A stretch of 27,332 nucleotides of DNA, from NCBI GenBank assembly GCA_001179505.1, contig CDMY01000722.1, positions 1 through 27,332 on the forward strand, written 5' to 3'. Source of the stretch: Vitrella brassicaformis (lineage: Eukaryota > Sar > Vitrellaceae). Below the pieces are notes generated by a model. The model saw nothing but the letters and a program-made list of their open reading frames with translations, searched no databases and was not told the DNA's origin. Shown in pieces: positions 1 to 9,556 of the stretch; the first letter of the stretch is position 1; every line of letters starts with the position of its first letter. The translations under genes were made by a program, and so were the position numbers.

Positions 1-35
1 CGCTGGCTTGCACTCAATCCATCTCTCCCACCCAG

Positions 36-117
36 TCAGTTTGATGGTGAGTATGACTTCATATATGAGTTGCATGAGATGGAGCAGTGGGTGCTTGACG
101 CTGACTTGTCAGACTAG
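36..117 (+). CDS. 3' terminal exon of a gene entering from the left (partial, unknown product)
   Basis: The frame that reads FDGEYDFIYELHEMEQ from base 40 ends at the TAG at 115-117 and has an acidic, protein-like composition unlike the other two frames. It is preceded by a pyrimidine-rich stretch ending in CCCAG at 31-35, with a second AG at 38-39, which looks like a splice acceptor. I read it as the last exon of a gene whose body lies outside the window. The frame is open back to base 1, so the exon could instead continue leftward without a splice. About 26 residues are too few to name a family. The last codons and the stop lie inside a long inverted repeat (79-132). Confidence 0.55.
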
Positions 118-132
118 CACCCACTGCTCCAT
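79..132. repeat. 17-bp perfect inverted repeat across a stop codon
   Basis: Bases 79-95 (ATGGAGCAGTGGGTGCT) and 116-132 are exact reverse complements, separated by a 20-base loop that contains the stop codon of the left-edge exon. The mRNA could form a stable hairpin at the end of the coding region. It may be a 3'-end or regulatory structure, or the remnant of a small inverted duplication. Confidence 0.8.
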
Positions 133-535
133 GGGAAGGGCAGATAGGCCTTGTGCATGCATTCTGCATGTGCCTGTTGCCTGTTTGGTGTGTGCTGTGG
201 ACAGAGAAGATGCCTGGTTGCGCCGGAAGGTAGCGCCGGGCTTAGGGACAGGTGTCTCGTCAAACCCTTAACCAACCAACCCCGTCCGTCAACGTCGGGT
301 TTAGCTAAACCCTAAGCCAAACCCTAAATCCATCCAGCGACCGGGTTGCGAAAGCATCGTGCGCACAGGTGAGAGAATACCGCAGGAGAGTGATGATGCA
401 GTACAGAAACCATTCATGGCGCCGCTCAACTTAAGTTGCCGTTCGGCTCATGGATCTCGCGTGGATCTTGGTGTTCAGGCACGACCAACCGAGGACTGCG
501 GCAGGCAGCACTGGAGCGGTGCCGTGCCATCCATC
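118..535. other. Spacer between the left-edge gene and the cysteine-rich gene
   Basis: I see no gene here. The spacer holds the right arm of the 79-132 inverted repeat, a TGCATGCA octamer (154-161), and a cluster of telomere-like motifs (242-328). It is probably the 3' UTR of the first gene followed by the promoter and 5' UTR of the next. An in-frame ATG at 359 precedes the chosen start at 536 but would bury the signal peptide. Confidence 0.5.
242..328. promoter_or_regulatory. Telo-box cluster with a 16-bp palindrome
   Basis: Two exact AAACCCTAA boxes lie at 307-315 and 319-327. The first is part of a perfect 16-bp palindrome, GGGTTTAGCTAAACCC (297-312). A TTAGGG is at 242-247 and an AAACCCTTAA at 262-271. 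AAACCCTAA is known in plants as the telo-box, a promoter element of ribosomal and proliferation genes, and it matches the TTTAGGG telomere repeat. The cluster sits about 210-290 bp upstream of the ATG at 536. It could be a promoter element or a degenerate interstitial telomere remnant. Confidence 0.5.
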
Positions 536-1171
536 ATGCGCAACCCGCTGGTCATTCTGGCAGCCATCCTCCTGACAGTAGCCGTGCTGCCTGGCATGTG
601 CACCTCATCAAGTGGGACAACTCAGTGCCGGGGAGAGTCAAGGAGCGATGGTCACTGCGGCAGCTTCGACTTCACGCACAGGTGGGTGCTGACGGACGGA
701 CTTACAGATGGAAAGTGGTATGCAATCAGGGTCACAACATCATGCTTGTGTGTGTGTGTGTGTGTGTGTATGTGTGCTTTGGTTGTTTAGCGTGTGTGCG
801 CACATCAAGAACACCGACTTCTTCGCCATGACGGGCCAGTACGACTGGAGTGACGAGATAAAGGAGCCGGGCTACTGGTGGGTGGGGGCCTGCCTCTTGC
901 AGCTTAGTCAGTCGACCTCACGATTGTACCTACCGTTCGGTCTGTGTGTTTGGTGTGTCTGTGCAGGTGCATCTGCATCCACAAGTGTGCGCAGTACGTG
1001 GACGTCACGGGCTCCCTCGAACTGTCCATTGACTGCGAGGCGACCGACTGGTGCAACGTGTGCACCAACCAGGATGGCGGGCAGGACACCTCTGAGTGCA
1101 CCAATCATCTGCTGGCCAAGTGCGGCAAGTCCCGCTGCCGGGATCCCTGTGCGGCAGCTGCACTCTCCTGA
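536..1171 (+). CDS. Small secreted cysteine-rich protein
   Basis: Model: join(536..717, 791..877, 967..1171), 157 residues, intron phases 2 and 2, stop TGA. The start is chosen because it opens directly into a signal peptide (MRNPLVILAAILLTVAVLPG, residues 1-20). The remainder carries about 15 cysteines, several paired as CxC or CxxC (KCVCAH, WCICIHKC, WCNVC), and has no further membrane segment. That indicates a disulfide-rich protein secreted or delivered to a compartment of the secretory pathway. I do not recognise the family. The spacing faintly recalls small lectin-like or EGF-like folds but matches no consensus. The first intron has donor GTATGC, a pure TG run, and acceptor TTTAG. The second ends GTGCAG. 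The upstream ATG at 359 is in frame but would add 59 residues before the signal peptide. The existence of the gene is well supported; its function is unknown. Confidence 0.75.
747..769. repeat. (TG)n microsatellite in an intron
   Basis: An uninterrupted TG dinucleotide run lies in the first intron of the cysteine-rich gene, just upstream of its acceptor. It is typical of the TG-rich 3' halves of introns throughout the window. Confidence 0.9.
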
Positions 1172-1936
1172 CGGACTTACTTACTGAGTGGGTGGGAGGG
1201 CGGGGAGGGCGGGCCCGCCATGGCCGTGTGTGTCTGCAGAGGGCTGGCTCGCTTGTATGCTGGTGTTTATCGTTGGTGCCTGGGGTACCGGGGTGATGGA
1301 CGGAACTTGTGAATGGATGGATGGATGTCAATGGATGGGCGGGTGACGGTTGGGAGAGGAGGGAGGGAAAGGTTCGGGGGGAATGTATGCGTCCTTCTGG
1401 CATCTTGACTGACGGGTGGGCAAGTGGGTGTTTTTGTCCGCCGTCTTCTCCATCCTATCCCTCTCTCTGTGTGTGTGCTGGTGCTAGAGTGGGTGCGTCT
1501 GTCAAATTTGAGTCGCGTGATGTGATAGATAAGGTGAGAATCGAGAGATGCTCGCGGTCGCCTGTATCGTGTCGTATTGGCCTGCTGCTGATGGATGGCT
1601 TTGTGTCGATTGAGCAGCGTGTCCGTGCGTCTGTCTCGTCCTGCATGTCTTTCCTCCCTCTCTTCTTGTCTCCCCATCCCTCCCTCCCTCCCTCCATGTC
1701 TGTCTGTCTGTCTATCATGGACAGAAAGATTGCCTTCGAGCCCTGGACACATCGGCGCCGGGTAGCAACGGTACCGTAAAGGTACCGTAGTTCCGTATGG
1801 TCTAAGCAGAGCACAAGACAGGTTGTATAGCGCAGCCTCATCGGTTACCGGGGTAGAGCAAAGTCGAAAGTCGTGAAACTGAGGAGGAAGGTCTAGCGGC
1901 CGATCTGTGATGGCGTGAGCAGGCGTCTTCCCTCTC
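1172..1936. other. Spacer with microsatellites and the probable F-box/WD40 promoter
   Basis: No convincing gene. It holds TGGA repeats (about 1311-1338) and CCCT followed by TGTC runs (about 1677-1712). Nearer the next gene is a non-repetitive stretch with a tandem GGTACCGTA motif (1770-1778, 1781-1789). Long open frames on the minus strand here are made of repeat-encoded Ser, Thr, His and Arg and have no splice logic. Confidence 0.6.
1770..1789. promoter_or_regulatory. Tandem GGTACCGTA motif upstream of the F-box/WD40 gene
   Basis: Two exact copies of GGTACCGTA are 11 bp apart start to start, about 150 bp before the ATG at 1937. A third copy lies at 17457-17465 in another spacer. Each contains the palindrome GGTACC. 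A transcription-factor site is possible; no function can be read directly. Confidence 0.25.
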
Positions 1937-4900
1937 ATGGAGAGTACCAAGCGTGGCCGAGGTGCCTCCTTCACCGACCCGTCGACGACCGATCTCCCTC
2001 ACCGAGCTTCACGCCGGAGGATGCCGCGCGGCGACGAGGGCGAGCGGGCAGCCAGAGGCACCGCCTCCCTTGCCTGTGGCGGCTGTGGCGGCACTCCCAG
2101 CACCAGCAGCGCAACCCCGGTGGAAGGCCATCACCCGCCAAGCGTGGGCGGCAGCAGTGGCGTCGACGACTCGCCAATGAGGAATATCGTGGAGGAGGTG
2201 GCCATGCTGCACCTGTCGCCCGTCAGGGAGGGGTTAGCGGACGACGGGCGGTGGGCGGATCAGCCACAGCCACCACCACCACCCGCAGGGGCGTCTGCGG
2301 CGGGTCCGAGTGAGAAAGCGAGGCCGTGCGCCTCCGCATCCTCGGCTCCGTGCAGGGGGTGGCAGTGCCCTCCCTCTTCATCGGCGTCTTCGTCTGCACC
2401 GGGGTGGTCGAGCGGTGCTGTTGGGCGACATGGCGAGAACGAGGAGGGGCAGCTGCCTTTCGAGATCTTGTTCCTCGTGTGCTTCTTCCTAGACGGCAAG
2501 GTCGGTGGGGTGGCACATTGGGGGGGAACACCCACCGTGGTTGGTGTTGGTATGTGTGTGTTGATGTGATGTGCCTGTGTCTGTGGTGTCCCGCTGGCTG
2601 TGCGGCCAGGGTCTGGCGTGTTTCGGTACGGTGAGTTCTTTGTGGCAGTCGGTGTCGGGTGTGCATCCGTCGTGGCAGGAGCTGGTGCTCAAGGACTTCG
2701 GCTTCAAGTACGAGAACCTCGTCATGTACACCGGACAAAACGACTGGCGACTCCTCTACGCACGGTACGTACGGTGGGGTGGGCTACCTAACCCACACAC
2801 GCACCCATAGCATAGCATACACACAGACAGACACCGACCCACCGCACCCACCATGAACAGAACAGGCCTCCCCTTCTTCGCTTTGTTGTTTTTGTTTTGT
2901 CTTTCAGTGTAGCTGGATTCATAGCCAACCTGCGCAACGGCACCCCCGTCAAGACGGTGTGGCCCCAGCTGCTGGAGCCCCTCACGGGCGTCGACTACGA
3001 GGGCGCCGTCGCCATGAGCGCAGACACATCGCTGCTCCTATGGGAAAACGGTACGCACACGCAAATCCATCACATAAATCCGCAAACAACGCATTCTTGA
3101 TGAAGGAAGGCGTCTCTGCTGCTGCTGCTCGGGTGTGTGTGTGTGTGTGTGTGTGCAGGTCGTGTGCTGCAGGTGGTAGACATGGAGGAGGGCCGTACGC
3201 TGTTCACCAAGGAGATCGACCCCGAGCAGTACCCGCGCAACCGCGAGACCCGGCCCTGCATCGTCAACACCAAAACACGGGTCAGACAGTGAGTCAGTCA
3301 GACAGACAGCGAGGGAGAGAGGGGAAGAGAGACCATAGAGACCATCCGACCGGTGAGCACGGAAGAATTGTGTGGGTGCGTTGGTTCCTTCAGGCGTTTG
3401 TGCATCTGAATGGCGACATTCTGGTGTACGACTTGCGGACCGGTGAGTTCGTGCGGAAGCTGGAGATCCCCGACGGCACGCAGCTCGAGAGCAACGACTT
3501 CGCACTCGACATATCCATTAGAAACGACCAGGTGCGGGGCGGGGCGGGGCGCTCGTGCGTGGGGGCACGTCACGCACAGAGAGAATGTTTATTCATTTCC
3601 TGTGTGTCGCCATGTCGCCAATTGAATTGGCGTGCGTCAGGTTGCGTTTTTGGCGATTGATGCGCTGTACATGTGGAATTCCGAGACGCTCGAGTTCCTC
3701 TACAAGATCAGACACGGCGAGAAAGTCAACGGACCCAACCACTTCACACAAAACGTACACAACACACACGACAGACACACCCACCCTTCCATCCATCCAC
3801 CCACCTAGCCACAATTCAATGCCTCTCGCCCTGTGCGTGCGTGTGTGTGTGCCGGTTGCCATCCATCATGACATCAGATGTCAGAGGAGTTGGATTTCCT
3901 GTGGGCGGGATACCAGTGGGTGGATGACGACAGCCTTGCCGGCGCCGCGGCGTTCGAGGACCCCGAGGTGCGGCAGCCCCAGCGGCTGTGCCGCAAGAGC
4001 GCCAACGTCGTCACGTGGCTCAAGCGGGCCGGCTACGAGATCTGCATCTTCGACATCGCCAGTGGGCGGCTCCTGCAGAACCTCAAGGGTGGGTGGGAGC
4101 GGAGGGAGGACGGGGGAGCGGCATGTCATGTGGTGCGGTGGGTGCATGGGATGGGTGTGTCGGTGGATGGAATGGACCTGATCAGGTCACACGCATGAGG
4201 TGGTTCGGGTGCGTCAGACTCCAAACCCATACGACTCCAATGAGTACTTCCTCGCGTCTCTGGTATGGATGGCCACTCACAGACAGACAGACAGACGGGG
4301 AGGCCAAGACGTGTGTCTCATCTGTTGTGTGTGTGCCTTGCCTGATGTGATGTGGCTGTGTGTCTGGTCTGCTGTCTGTGTGCAGGACACGTTGGGTACG
4401 GTATGTGTGTGGGACAGCAGCGGCGAGACCTTCCCGTGTGTGTACGTCCTCAAGACCAACAACTCCCTCTCCTTCCGCCTCTGCCTCACGCCCTCACACC
4501 TCATCACACTCTCAGAGAACACACATGGGGACGCCGCACCAGAACAAGTCGAACTCAAGATCTGGAAGTAAGCACACAAACCCAACAACACACACACACA
4601 CACACACGCGGATGCCCTCAATCCACATCACATCGGTGTTTGCTCGTTGTTTGTCACACTTTACAGGTTTGACCCTCCCCGTCCGAAGCGACGTCTGCAG
4701 CGTTTCCGCAAAGGCGGCCCGTCCCTCCCCCCCGTCACACCTCGGCGCGCCCCCCTGTCGAGCAAGGCCCTCGCCGACATGCCACTGGAGGACCCGCCAT
4801 GCTCACGCTACGCCCCGCCATCCAACGTCGTGTCGAGCGCCTCCCGGCAGTTTTTCGCTAACCCCCTGTCGGCCATGGAGGCAGCAACCATCGCCCGGGA

Positions 4901-7235
4901 GGACCGCAGGAAGGGGCACAAGGCGACCACCAAGGACGGGCGGGGTTCGGGTGCGGCGAGCAGCTTCATCGAGAAGGTCAAGGCGGGGCTGAGGAAGGTG
5001 GATCGCCCGGTGACTCGGGAGGGGGGCATGGTGGGGGGTGGGGGGCCGACTGTGGCGGGGTCGACGGCCACGCGTGTGGTGAGCCGGCAGCCGTCGATAT
5101 CCATGACGCGCACGTGCACGGCAATGTCTGACGACAACGAGTCAGACAGCGCCCCCATGACGCCGAGGTTTGGCGAAGAGGGCGATGGCGATGGAGATGG
5201 AGACGACCACATGGAGGACGATGCCCATCCACCACCAAGGGCCATGTCGAGCCGCTCGTCCACGCGCGACGAGGAGCTGCCGCCACTGCACGGTGAGCGA
5301 GAACGAGGGAAAGAAAACCATTCACTCTCGCTCATGTGCTCTCCTTGCGTTGGTCCGTGTCGCTTGCAGTGTCTCTGCCCCCCATGCCACCAGGCGGTGG
5401 GTGTGTGTTCCCGGGCGGTTCGCCATCCGACGAGTCGAGCCCTTCGTCCGTCGCCCGCTTCCCGCAGCACCGCGGCCCCCCTCGCCGCGTGTGGCAGAAG
5501 CGGCAAAGGAAGCAGCCCGACAGTCTCCCGAAGAAGGACGTCAAGGATGCCAGCGGCTCCGGCTCGTCTGGGAAGGCCACTCGTCCGGTGCTGTACGACT
5601 TGCGGACGACTGAGCTGCGCAACGACGTGTATTTCGCGGATGTGATCGACAACCAAATTTTGGGGGTGTGGTACTCGACGTCGAGGCCGGGGTCTGCCGA
5701 GCCGTGGAGTCTCTCCCACTCTGACTGGGAGGTCTACACCGTCCTCTCGGTGAGTGAGGGAGCTGAGCACGCCACAGATGGCGAGCGACGTACCCATATA
5801 CGTGGTGTCTCTCTGTGTGTATCTCTGTGTCTGCGTGTCTTTTGTCAGGATGCGGATGTGGCAGCGATGGATCGCGAACACGAGCAGATGCGCAGGAACC
5901 TCGAAGAGGCCTTCGTGCTCTCGGAGCGATACCCGCCCCAGACGCCCCCACGGCCTTTCCGCCGCAGCACGCCCTCCTCCCTCGTCAGGACGCACACCCA
6001 CCGCTTCTTCAACCCCGCACTGCTCACGCCCCCAGATCATGGGCTCGCGCGCCACCGCGGCCCGTTTCGCGGCGCCAATCGGGTGTCCCCGCCCATGCCG
6101 CCAGTCCTACAGTACTTCCAGAGCTACTATGGGTCGCGAGTGAGCCCACACACGCGTGCTGCCCCACCGCAGCGGCACCGTCTGGCCCCCCAGCCATCGT
6201 CGGGGGGCGTCTTCTCGCCATCGATTGGGCGGAGGGATGCCCATGCCTTCCTGGCGCTGCAGCGGAGTATGACCACACCCCCTTCGCAGTTCCCCAGCGT
6301 CATGAGCATGTCGCCCTCCGCGAGCGTGACGAGCAGCCAGGGCGGGCCGCCGCTCCCGTTTCCCCCGGAGCTGCCGCAGCCCCCCGTCGCCCCTCCCTAT
6401 TCACCGGTGCCGCCACGCCACTCACACCGGCCGGTGCCCCTCCCCTCTTCTCTCATCGGCATCCCCCGCCCCATCCCCCCTCCCCCGTCGCTGGCCATCA
6501 CCCCAATGGACGGGGCGTCACCCGTCGGGTCACCACTTAGCCACGCGTGTGCGGCCGGCTCGAGCATCGCCACCACGCCTGATGCCATGCGGCCAATGGC
6601 CTCGCCGGCAATGGAGCAGAGCACCACGGCAGCTGCTGCTTCTGCTTCGGCTAGTGCTGGTGTGGGTGAGATGGGGGCTAGCAGCAGTAGCAGCAGCAGC
6701 AGCAGCAGTGTGGGAGTGGGAGTGGGTGTGGGAGTGGAAGTGGAGGTGCAGACGGATCCTGCCGAGCTGGTCTTGACGTCCCCGCTGGTGAGGCGGCGGC
6801 TCATGCAGCGGCTGCGCCATCTGCAGCAGCAGGATGACGGGGCCAACGAGCCTGTGGGGCACCTGTACCTCGACAACAGGTAGGTACACCTGACTGACAC
6901 CGAAAAGGATATGTATCGGTTCGTGTCGATGTGTCTCTGCGCATGTGATGTAGGCGTGCGTTTGAGATGCGCAACCGTGCGGACACCTGGAGCCTCCTCG
7001 ACTGGAAGTCCGTGTCCATCGAAGATGACGGGTGCGCCACGGAGAGAGACTAGGGCAGCTCAGCCAACTAGCATAGCGCGACTGATTGGTCATGTGGTTG
7101 GCATGCTATGCGATGCCATGCAGTACTTTGGTCATCTACGACTTCTGCCCCATCTCTGAGGACCCATGGCGCAAGCGACAGGAGCGCTCCAAGCCCCACC
7201 AACCAGCTGCCGTGACGCAGGCTGCTCCTTCATAG
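1937..7235 (+). CDS. F-box and WD40-like beta-propeller protein, large and partly disordered
   Basis: Model: join(1937..2500, 2610..2764, 2908..3050, 3159..3280, 3394..3531, 3641..3754, 3878..4088, 4186..4262, 4386..4567, 4667..5292, 5370..5749, 5849..6879, 6954..7031, 7124..7235), 1310 residues. The N-terminus is low complexity. Splicing exon 1 to exon 2 creates an F-box (about 173-220): LPFEILFLVCFFLDGKG followed by the VSSLW and SWQELVLKDFG hallmarks. WD40-like strands follow (about 245-550): LLLWENG, ILVYDLRTGEFVRKLE, LYMWNSETLEFLY, then GHTHEVVRVR and DTLGTVCVWD, a classical GH...WD unit across an intron. Residues about 560-1240 are largely Pro/Ser-rich and disordered, with a blade-like patch (RPVLYDLRTTELRNDVYF) encoded by exon 11. 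The last exons encode another strand-like segment (DDGTLVIYDFCP). F-box proteins link substrates to SCF ubiquitin ligases through Skp1; WD40 propellers usually bind the substrate. That role is inferred. The substrate is unknown. Confidence 0.85.
3133..3155. repeat. (GT)n run at an intron 3' end
   Basis: A long GT run directly precedes the CAG acceptor of the intron between exons 3 and 4 of the F-box/WD40 gene, replacing the usual polypyrimidine tract. Confidence 0.9.
4587..4607. repeat. (CA)n run near an intron 5' end
   Basis: The CA run begins about 20 bases after the GTAAGC donor of the intron at 4568-4666. It is the CA-rich counterpart of the TG-rich acceptor side seen in many introns of the window. 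Confidence 0.85.
6679..6746 (+). repeat. Coding AGC and GTGGGA tandem repeats
   Basis: Inside exon 12 of the F-box/WD40 gene an AGC repeat encodes a polyserine tract (from about 6679 to 6708). A GTGGGA-like hexamer array follows directly and encodes alternating Val-Gly and then Val-Glu. Both keep the reading frame. They are expected to be length-polymorphic and lie in the disordered part of the protein. Confidence 0.85.
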
Positions 7236-9004
7236 GGAGCGAGACGAGACGATACCTCAGTCAGATGCCATCCCATCCACCGGTGGATCGAGGCACGCAG
7301 CACGCACTCGGAGTTTTTGTGTGGATGGCGTGGCATGGCATGGCATGGTCGGCCGAGAGGAGCTCGGCCGGCACAGAGGGGCTGGGAGAGATGGCGCCAC
7401 AGGTAGATAGGTGCATCTGCCTGCCCTGCTGGATAACAGTCAGGCTTGTCGTTCGTGACACTGAGTTTGTTCGTCCCGCGCCACAAGCAGCAGAGAGAGA
7501 GAGAGAGAGAGAGAGAAGGGGACACTCTGCACGGGTTTTTCCCCATGGCTGACGGACGGATCGGAGTGGAAGTAAACGCAGTGGTGTCTGCCTGCCTGCC
7601 TGCCCGACAGCTAGCTAGAAGTGTGCTGCCTGCCTGCTGCATCCGTGGGTGTCGTTTTGTATTGTTTCGGTCGGTTTCGTTTTACGTCCCAGTGAGAATG
7701 TGTTCGGCGCGTACAAATCCTCACGGCGACCCACCTTGTCCGTCGCAGGCACGCTGCTCCATCGGTGCACACTCACTCCGAATGGGGCAGTCTGCTTGCT
7801 CCTGATGAGGCCAGTTGGTGTGAGGGGCAGGATGTGCCGGGCACGTGCGCATTGGCTCAGCAACGGGGCTGAGGAGGGAGAGGGAAGACAACAGGCAGGG
7901 GCAGGCCGGCAGATGTGGTGGTTGTCGTGACGAGCGGTGGGACGGGGGGAAGTGACCCGATGGATGGATCAGGTAGGTATGTGTCATGCATGTGTTGGGT
8001 GGGTGCATGTGATGTGTGTCCATGCCATGTGATGTGTGCGTGTGTGTGTGATGGAACTGACGCGCCAAGCCATTTTTATGGTGATGTCATGTGAGTCTGA
8101 ATGAGTGAGTGAGTCTGGGTGAGAGAAAGGAGGGCGGCTTCCTTCAGCGAGCAGTGAGGGAATGATGGATGCCTATCTTGTCGTGCCTTGCTTGCCTTGC
8201 CTTTTCTGATCCGTCGATGGAGGAACACGGTTTTTGTTCATAGCCATGCCATGCGACCAAACGGACGTGACCACCCAACCAAGCAACGCATCCTGACCAT
8301 CGTCCCGATGACCGACATTGTGCACTTTCAATCAACAAGGGTTTGATTAACGGCTCTCTTGGTTTCGAAACCGGGTCACTCATTGCTTGACATCGAGATG
8401 AACAAATCTGCTGACTGAACGGATAAGTCCCGTGGGGGGCAGCTCACGCAGCCATCATCCATCCATCCATCCAGTGTCCATCATGGCAAAAGCAAATCCA
8501 ACCATAACAGTCCGTGTGCATCTACATTGTGTTTGTCGTGTGATGGTTCGTGCGTCAATTCATCCATCCCTCCCGCCCCGCCGGCCCATGCAGCGGCCCC
8601 CATGTCTGTCTTTGGACAGCCAATGGGGAGACAAGTGGAAGAAGAAAAGTCACCGCTGCACAGAGAGCGCAGGCTTGGGGGGACATCACTCTGTGTCTGT
8701 CTGCACAAATGACATCGGATCTCTCTCTCTCGAAAAGCATCTCAGAATTAGCGCTATCGTCCATCAGCTAGCGGGGCCGGCCAAATTGTCAAAGCGCATC
8801 GGCCATCAGTGCCCTCCTGCCATCCGCCCACTTCACTTCACATCACATCACACCACTACCCACCCACAGATAAACGACCGACCCATCTGTCTAGTCACAC
8901 ACACACACCCATGCGCACACGCAAACACACCAACAGGCACCACCCATCCCTCCCCTCCCCCCTACCCACCCTCCTCCCTCCCATACAGCTAGCTCCCTCC
9001 TGAA
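7236..9004. other. 1.77-kb convergent spacer, repeat-rich, no gene seen
   Basis: The spacer lies between the 3' ends of the F-box/WD40 gene and cytochrome c6. It contains GGCAT repeats (about 7327-7350), a GA run (7492-7517), CTGC/TGCC repeats near 7590 and 7625, TGTG/CATG stretches near 7980-8050, and CATC repeats near 8455-8473. A less repetitive island at about 8280-8430 includes the perfect 12-bp palindrome GGTTTCGAAACC (8361-8372) and a short CAATCAA/TTGATTA inverted repeat. Open frames here have microsatellite-driven composition and no plausible splice partners. I see no tRNA or rRNA. Confidence 0.6.
7492..7517. repeat. (GA)n microsatellite
   Basis: A GA dinucleotide run in the convergent spacer downstream of the F-box/WD40 gene. 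Confidence 0.95.
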
Positions 9005-9556
9005 TCACCACTTGTCGCCGGTGGCCTGGTCGATGACGTACGCGGCGACGTCCTGGATGTCCTCCTCGGACAGCCTGCCGCCAAACGCCGGCATGGCGTT
9101 CTTGCCGTTGGTCACCTGGTAGATGACCTTGTCCACCGTGTTGACGCCGTACGTCTCAAGCGCCTCCTTCTTGAGCGTCTTCTCGGCCTGCACCACGTTG
9201 TTGCCGCCAGCATGACACGCCGCACAGTTGCCCGAGAAGATGATCTCGCCCAACTCAGGGTCCCCGGCCGCGAAGGCAGCCTGAGGCGCGATGGCCGACA
9301 TGAGGCCGAGGGCCATGGCTGACACGAGCGGCGCCATCTTGGCGCCCTCTTCGCAAGCTGACCGGGCCTCATCGGCATCAGTGCCGGGCAGGGCACCCAT
9401 GAGGACGGTCTGGCACTCCTCGACGAGCGGTGTCCTCTGCGGTTGTGACGCAGTCCGCTGTGCCCTCAGGATGTTGCCGCCCAGGGGGGACACGAAGGCC
9501 TCATTGGCCGAAGCAGCCACCAGTGAGAGGGTCGCGAGAACGGCGAAGAGCTTCAT
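9005..9556 (-). CDS. petJ: Cytochrome c6, plastid lumen electron carrier, nucleus-encoded
   Basis: Single exon, 183 residues. Cytochrome c6 carries electrons from the cytochrome b6f complex to photosystem I in the thylakoid lumen. The mature part (about 97-183) has the haem-binding CAACH (111-115), the axial Met155 in NAMPAFGG, and the C-terminal [10 protein letters not shown] helix; about 87 residues is normal for the family. The leader is layered: an ER signal peptide (residues 1-20), a transit-peptide-like segment starting at Phe21 (FVSPLGG), and a second hydrophobic segment (about 74-96, ending PQAAFA) for transfer into the lumen, Sec-like because no twin arginine is present. A Phe at the start of the transit peptide is characteristic of red-lineage secondary plastids. 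The lack of introns contrasts with every other complete gene here. Its start faces the UGGT start 427 bp away. Confidence 0.97.
   Translation of the reverse strand: MKLFAVLATLSLVAASANEAFVSPLGGNILRAQRTASQPQRTPLVEECQTVLMGALPGTDADEARSACEEGAKMAPLVSAMALGLMSAIAPQAAFAAGDPELGEIIFSGNCAACHAGGNNVVQAEKTLKKEALETYGVNTVDKVIYQVTNGKNAMPAFGGRLSEEDIQDVAAYVIDQATGDKW

Noticed and set aside
359-535. Upstream in-frame ATG for the cysteine-rich protein
   Set aside because: It would place 59 residues before a textbook signal peptide.
1267-1974. Long minus-strand open frame (235 codons)
   Set aside because: Its composition comes from TGGA, CCCT and TGTC repeats read in antisense, it overlaps the start of the F-box/WD40 gene, and it has no domain or splice signals.
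3281-3294. Perfect GTGAGT donor at 3289 in the F-box/WD40 gene
   Set aside because: It gives the wrong phase for the next exon (AFVHLNGDILVYD). The weaker GTCAGA at 3281 fits phase 0.
4808-6055. 415-codon minus-strand open frame
   Set aside because: It is antisense to exons 10-12 of the F-box/WD40 gene, whose sense frame has matching splice phases. GC-rich coding DNA often leaves the opposite strand open.
8355-8380. GGTTTCGAAACC as a tRNA T-arm
   Set aside because: No acceptor stem, D-arm or anticodon arm can be placed at proper distances.
8432-8992. 186-codon plus-strand open frame
   Set aside because: It is built from CATC and CACA repeats (His, Pro, Ser, Thr), has no domain and no neighbouring exons.
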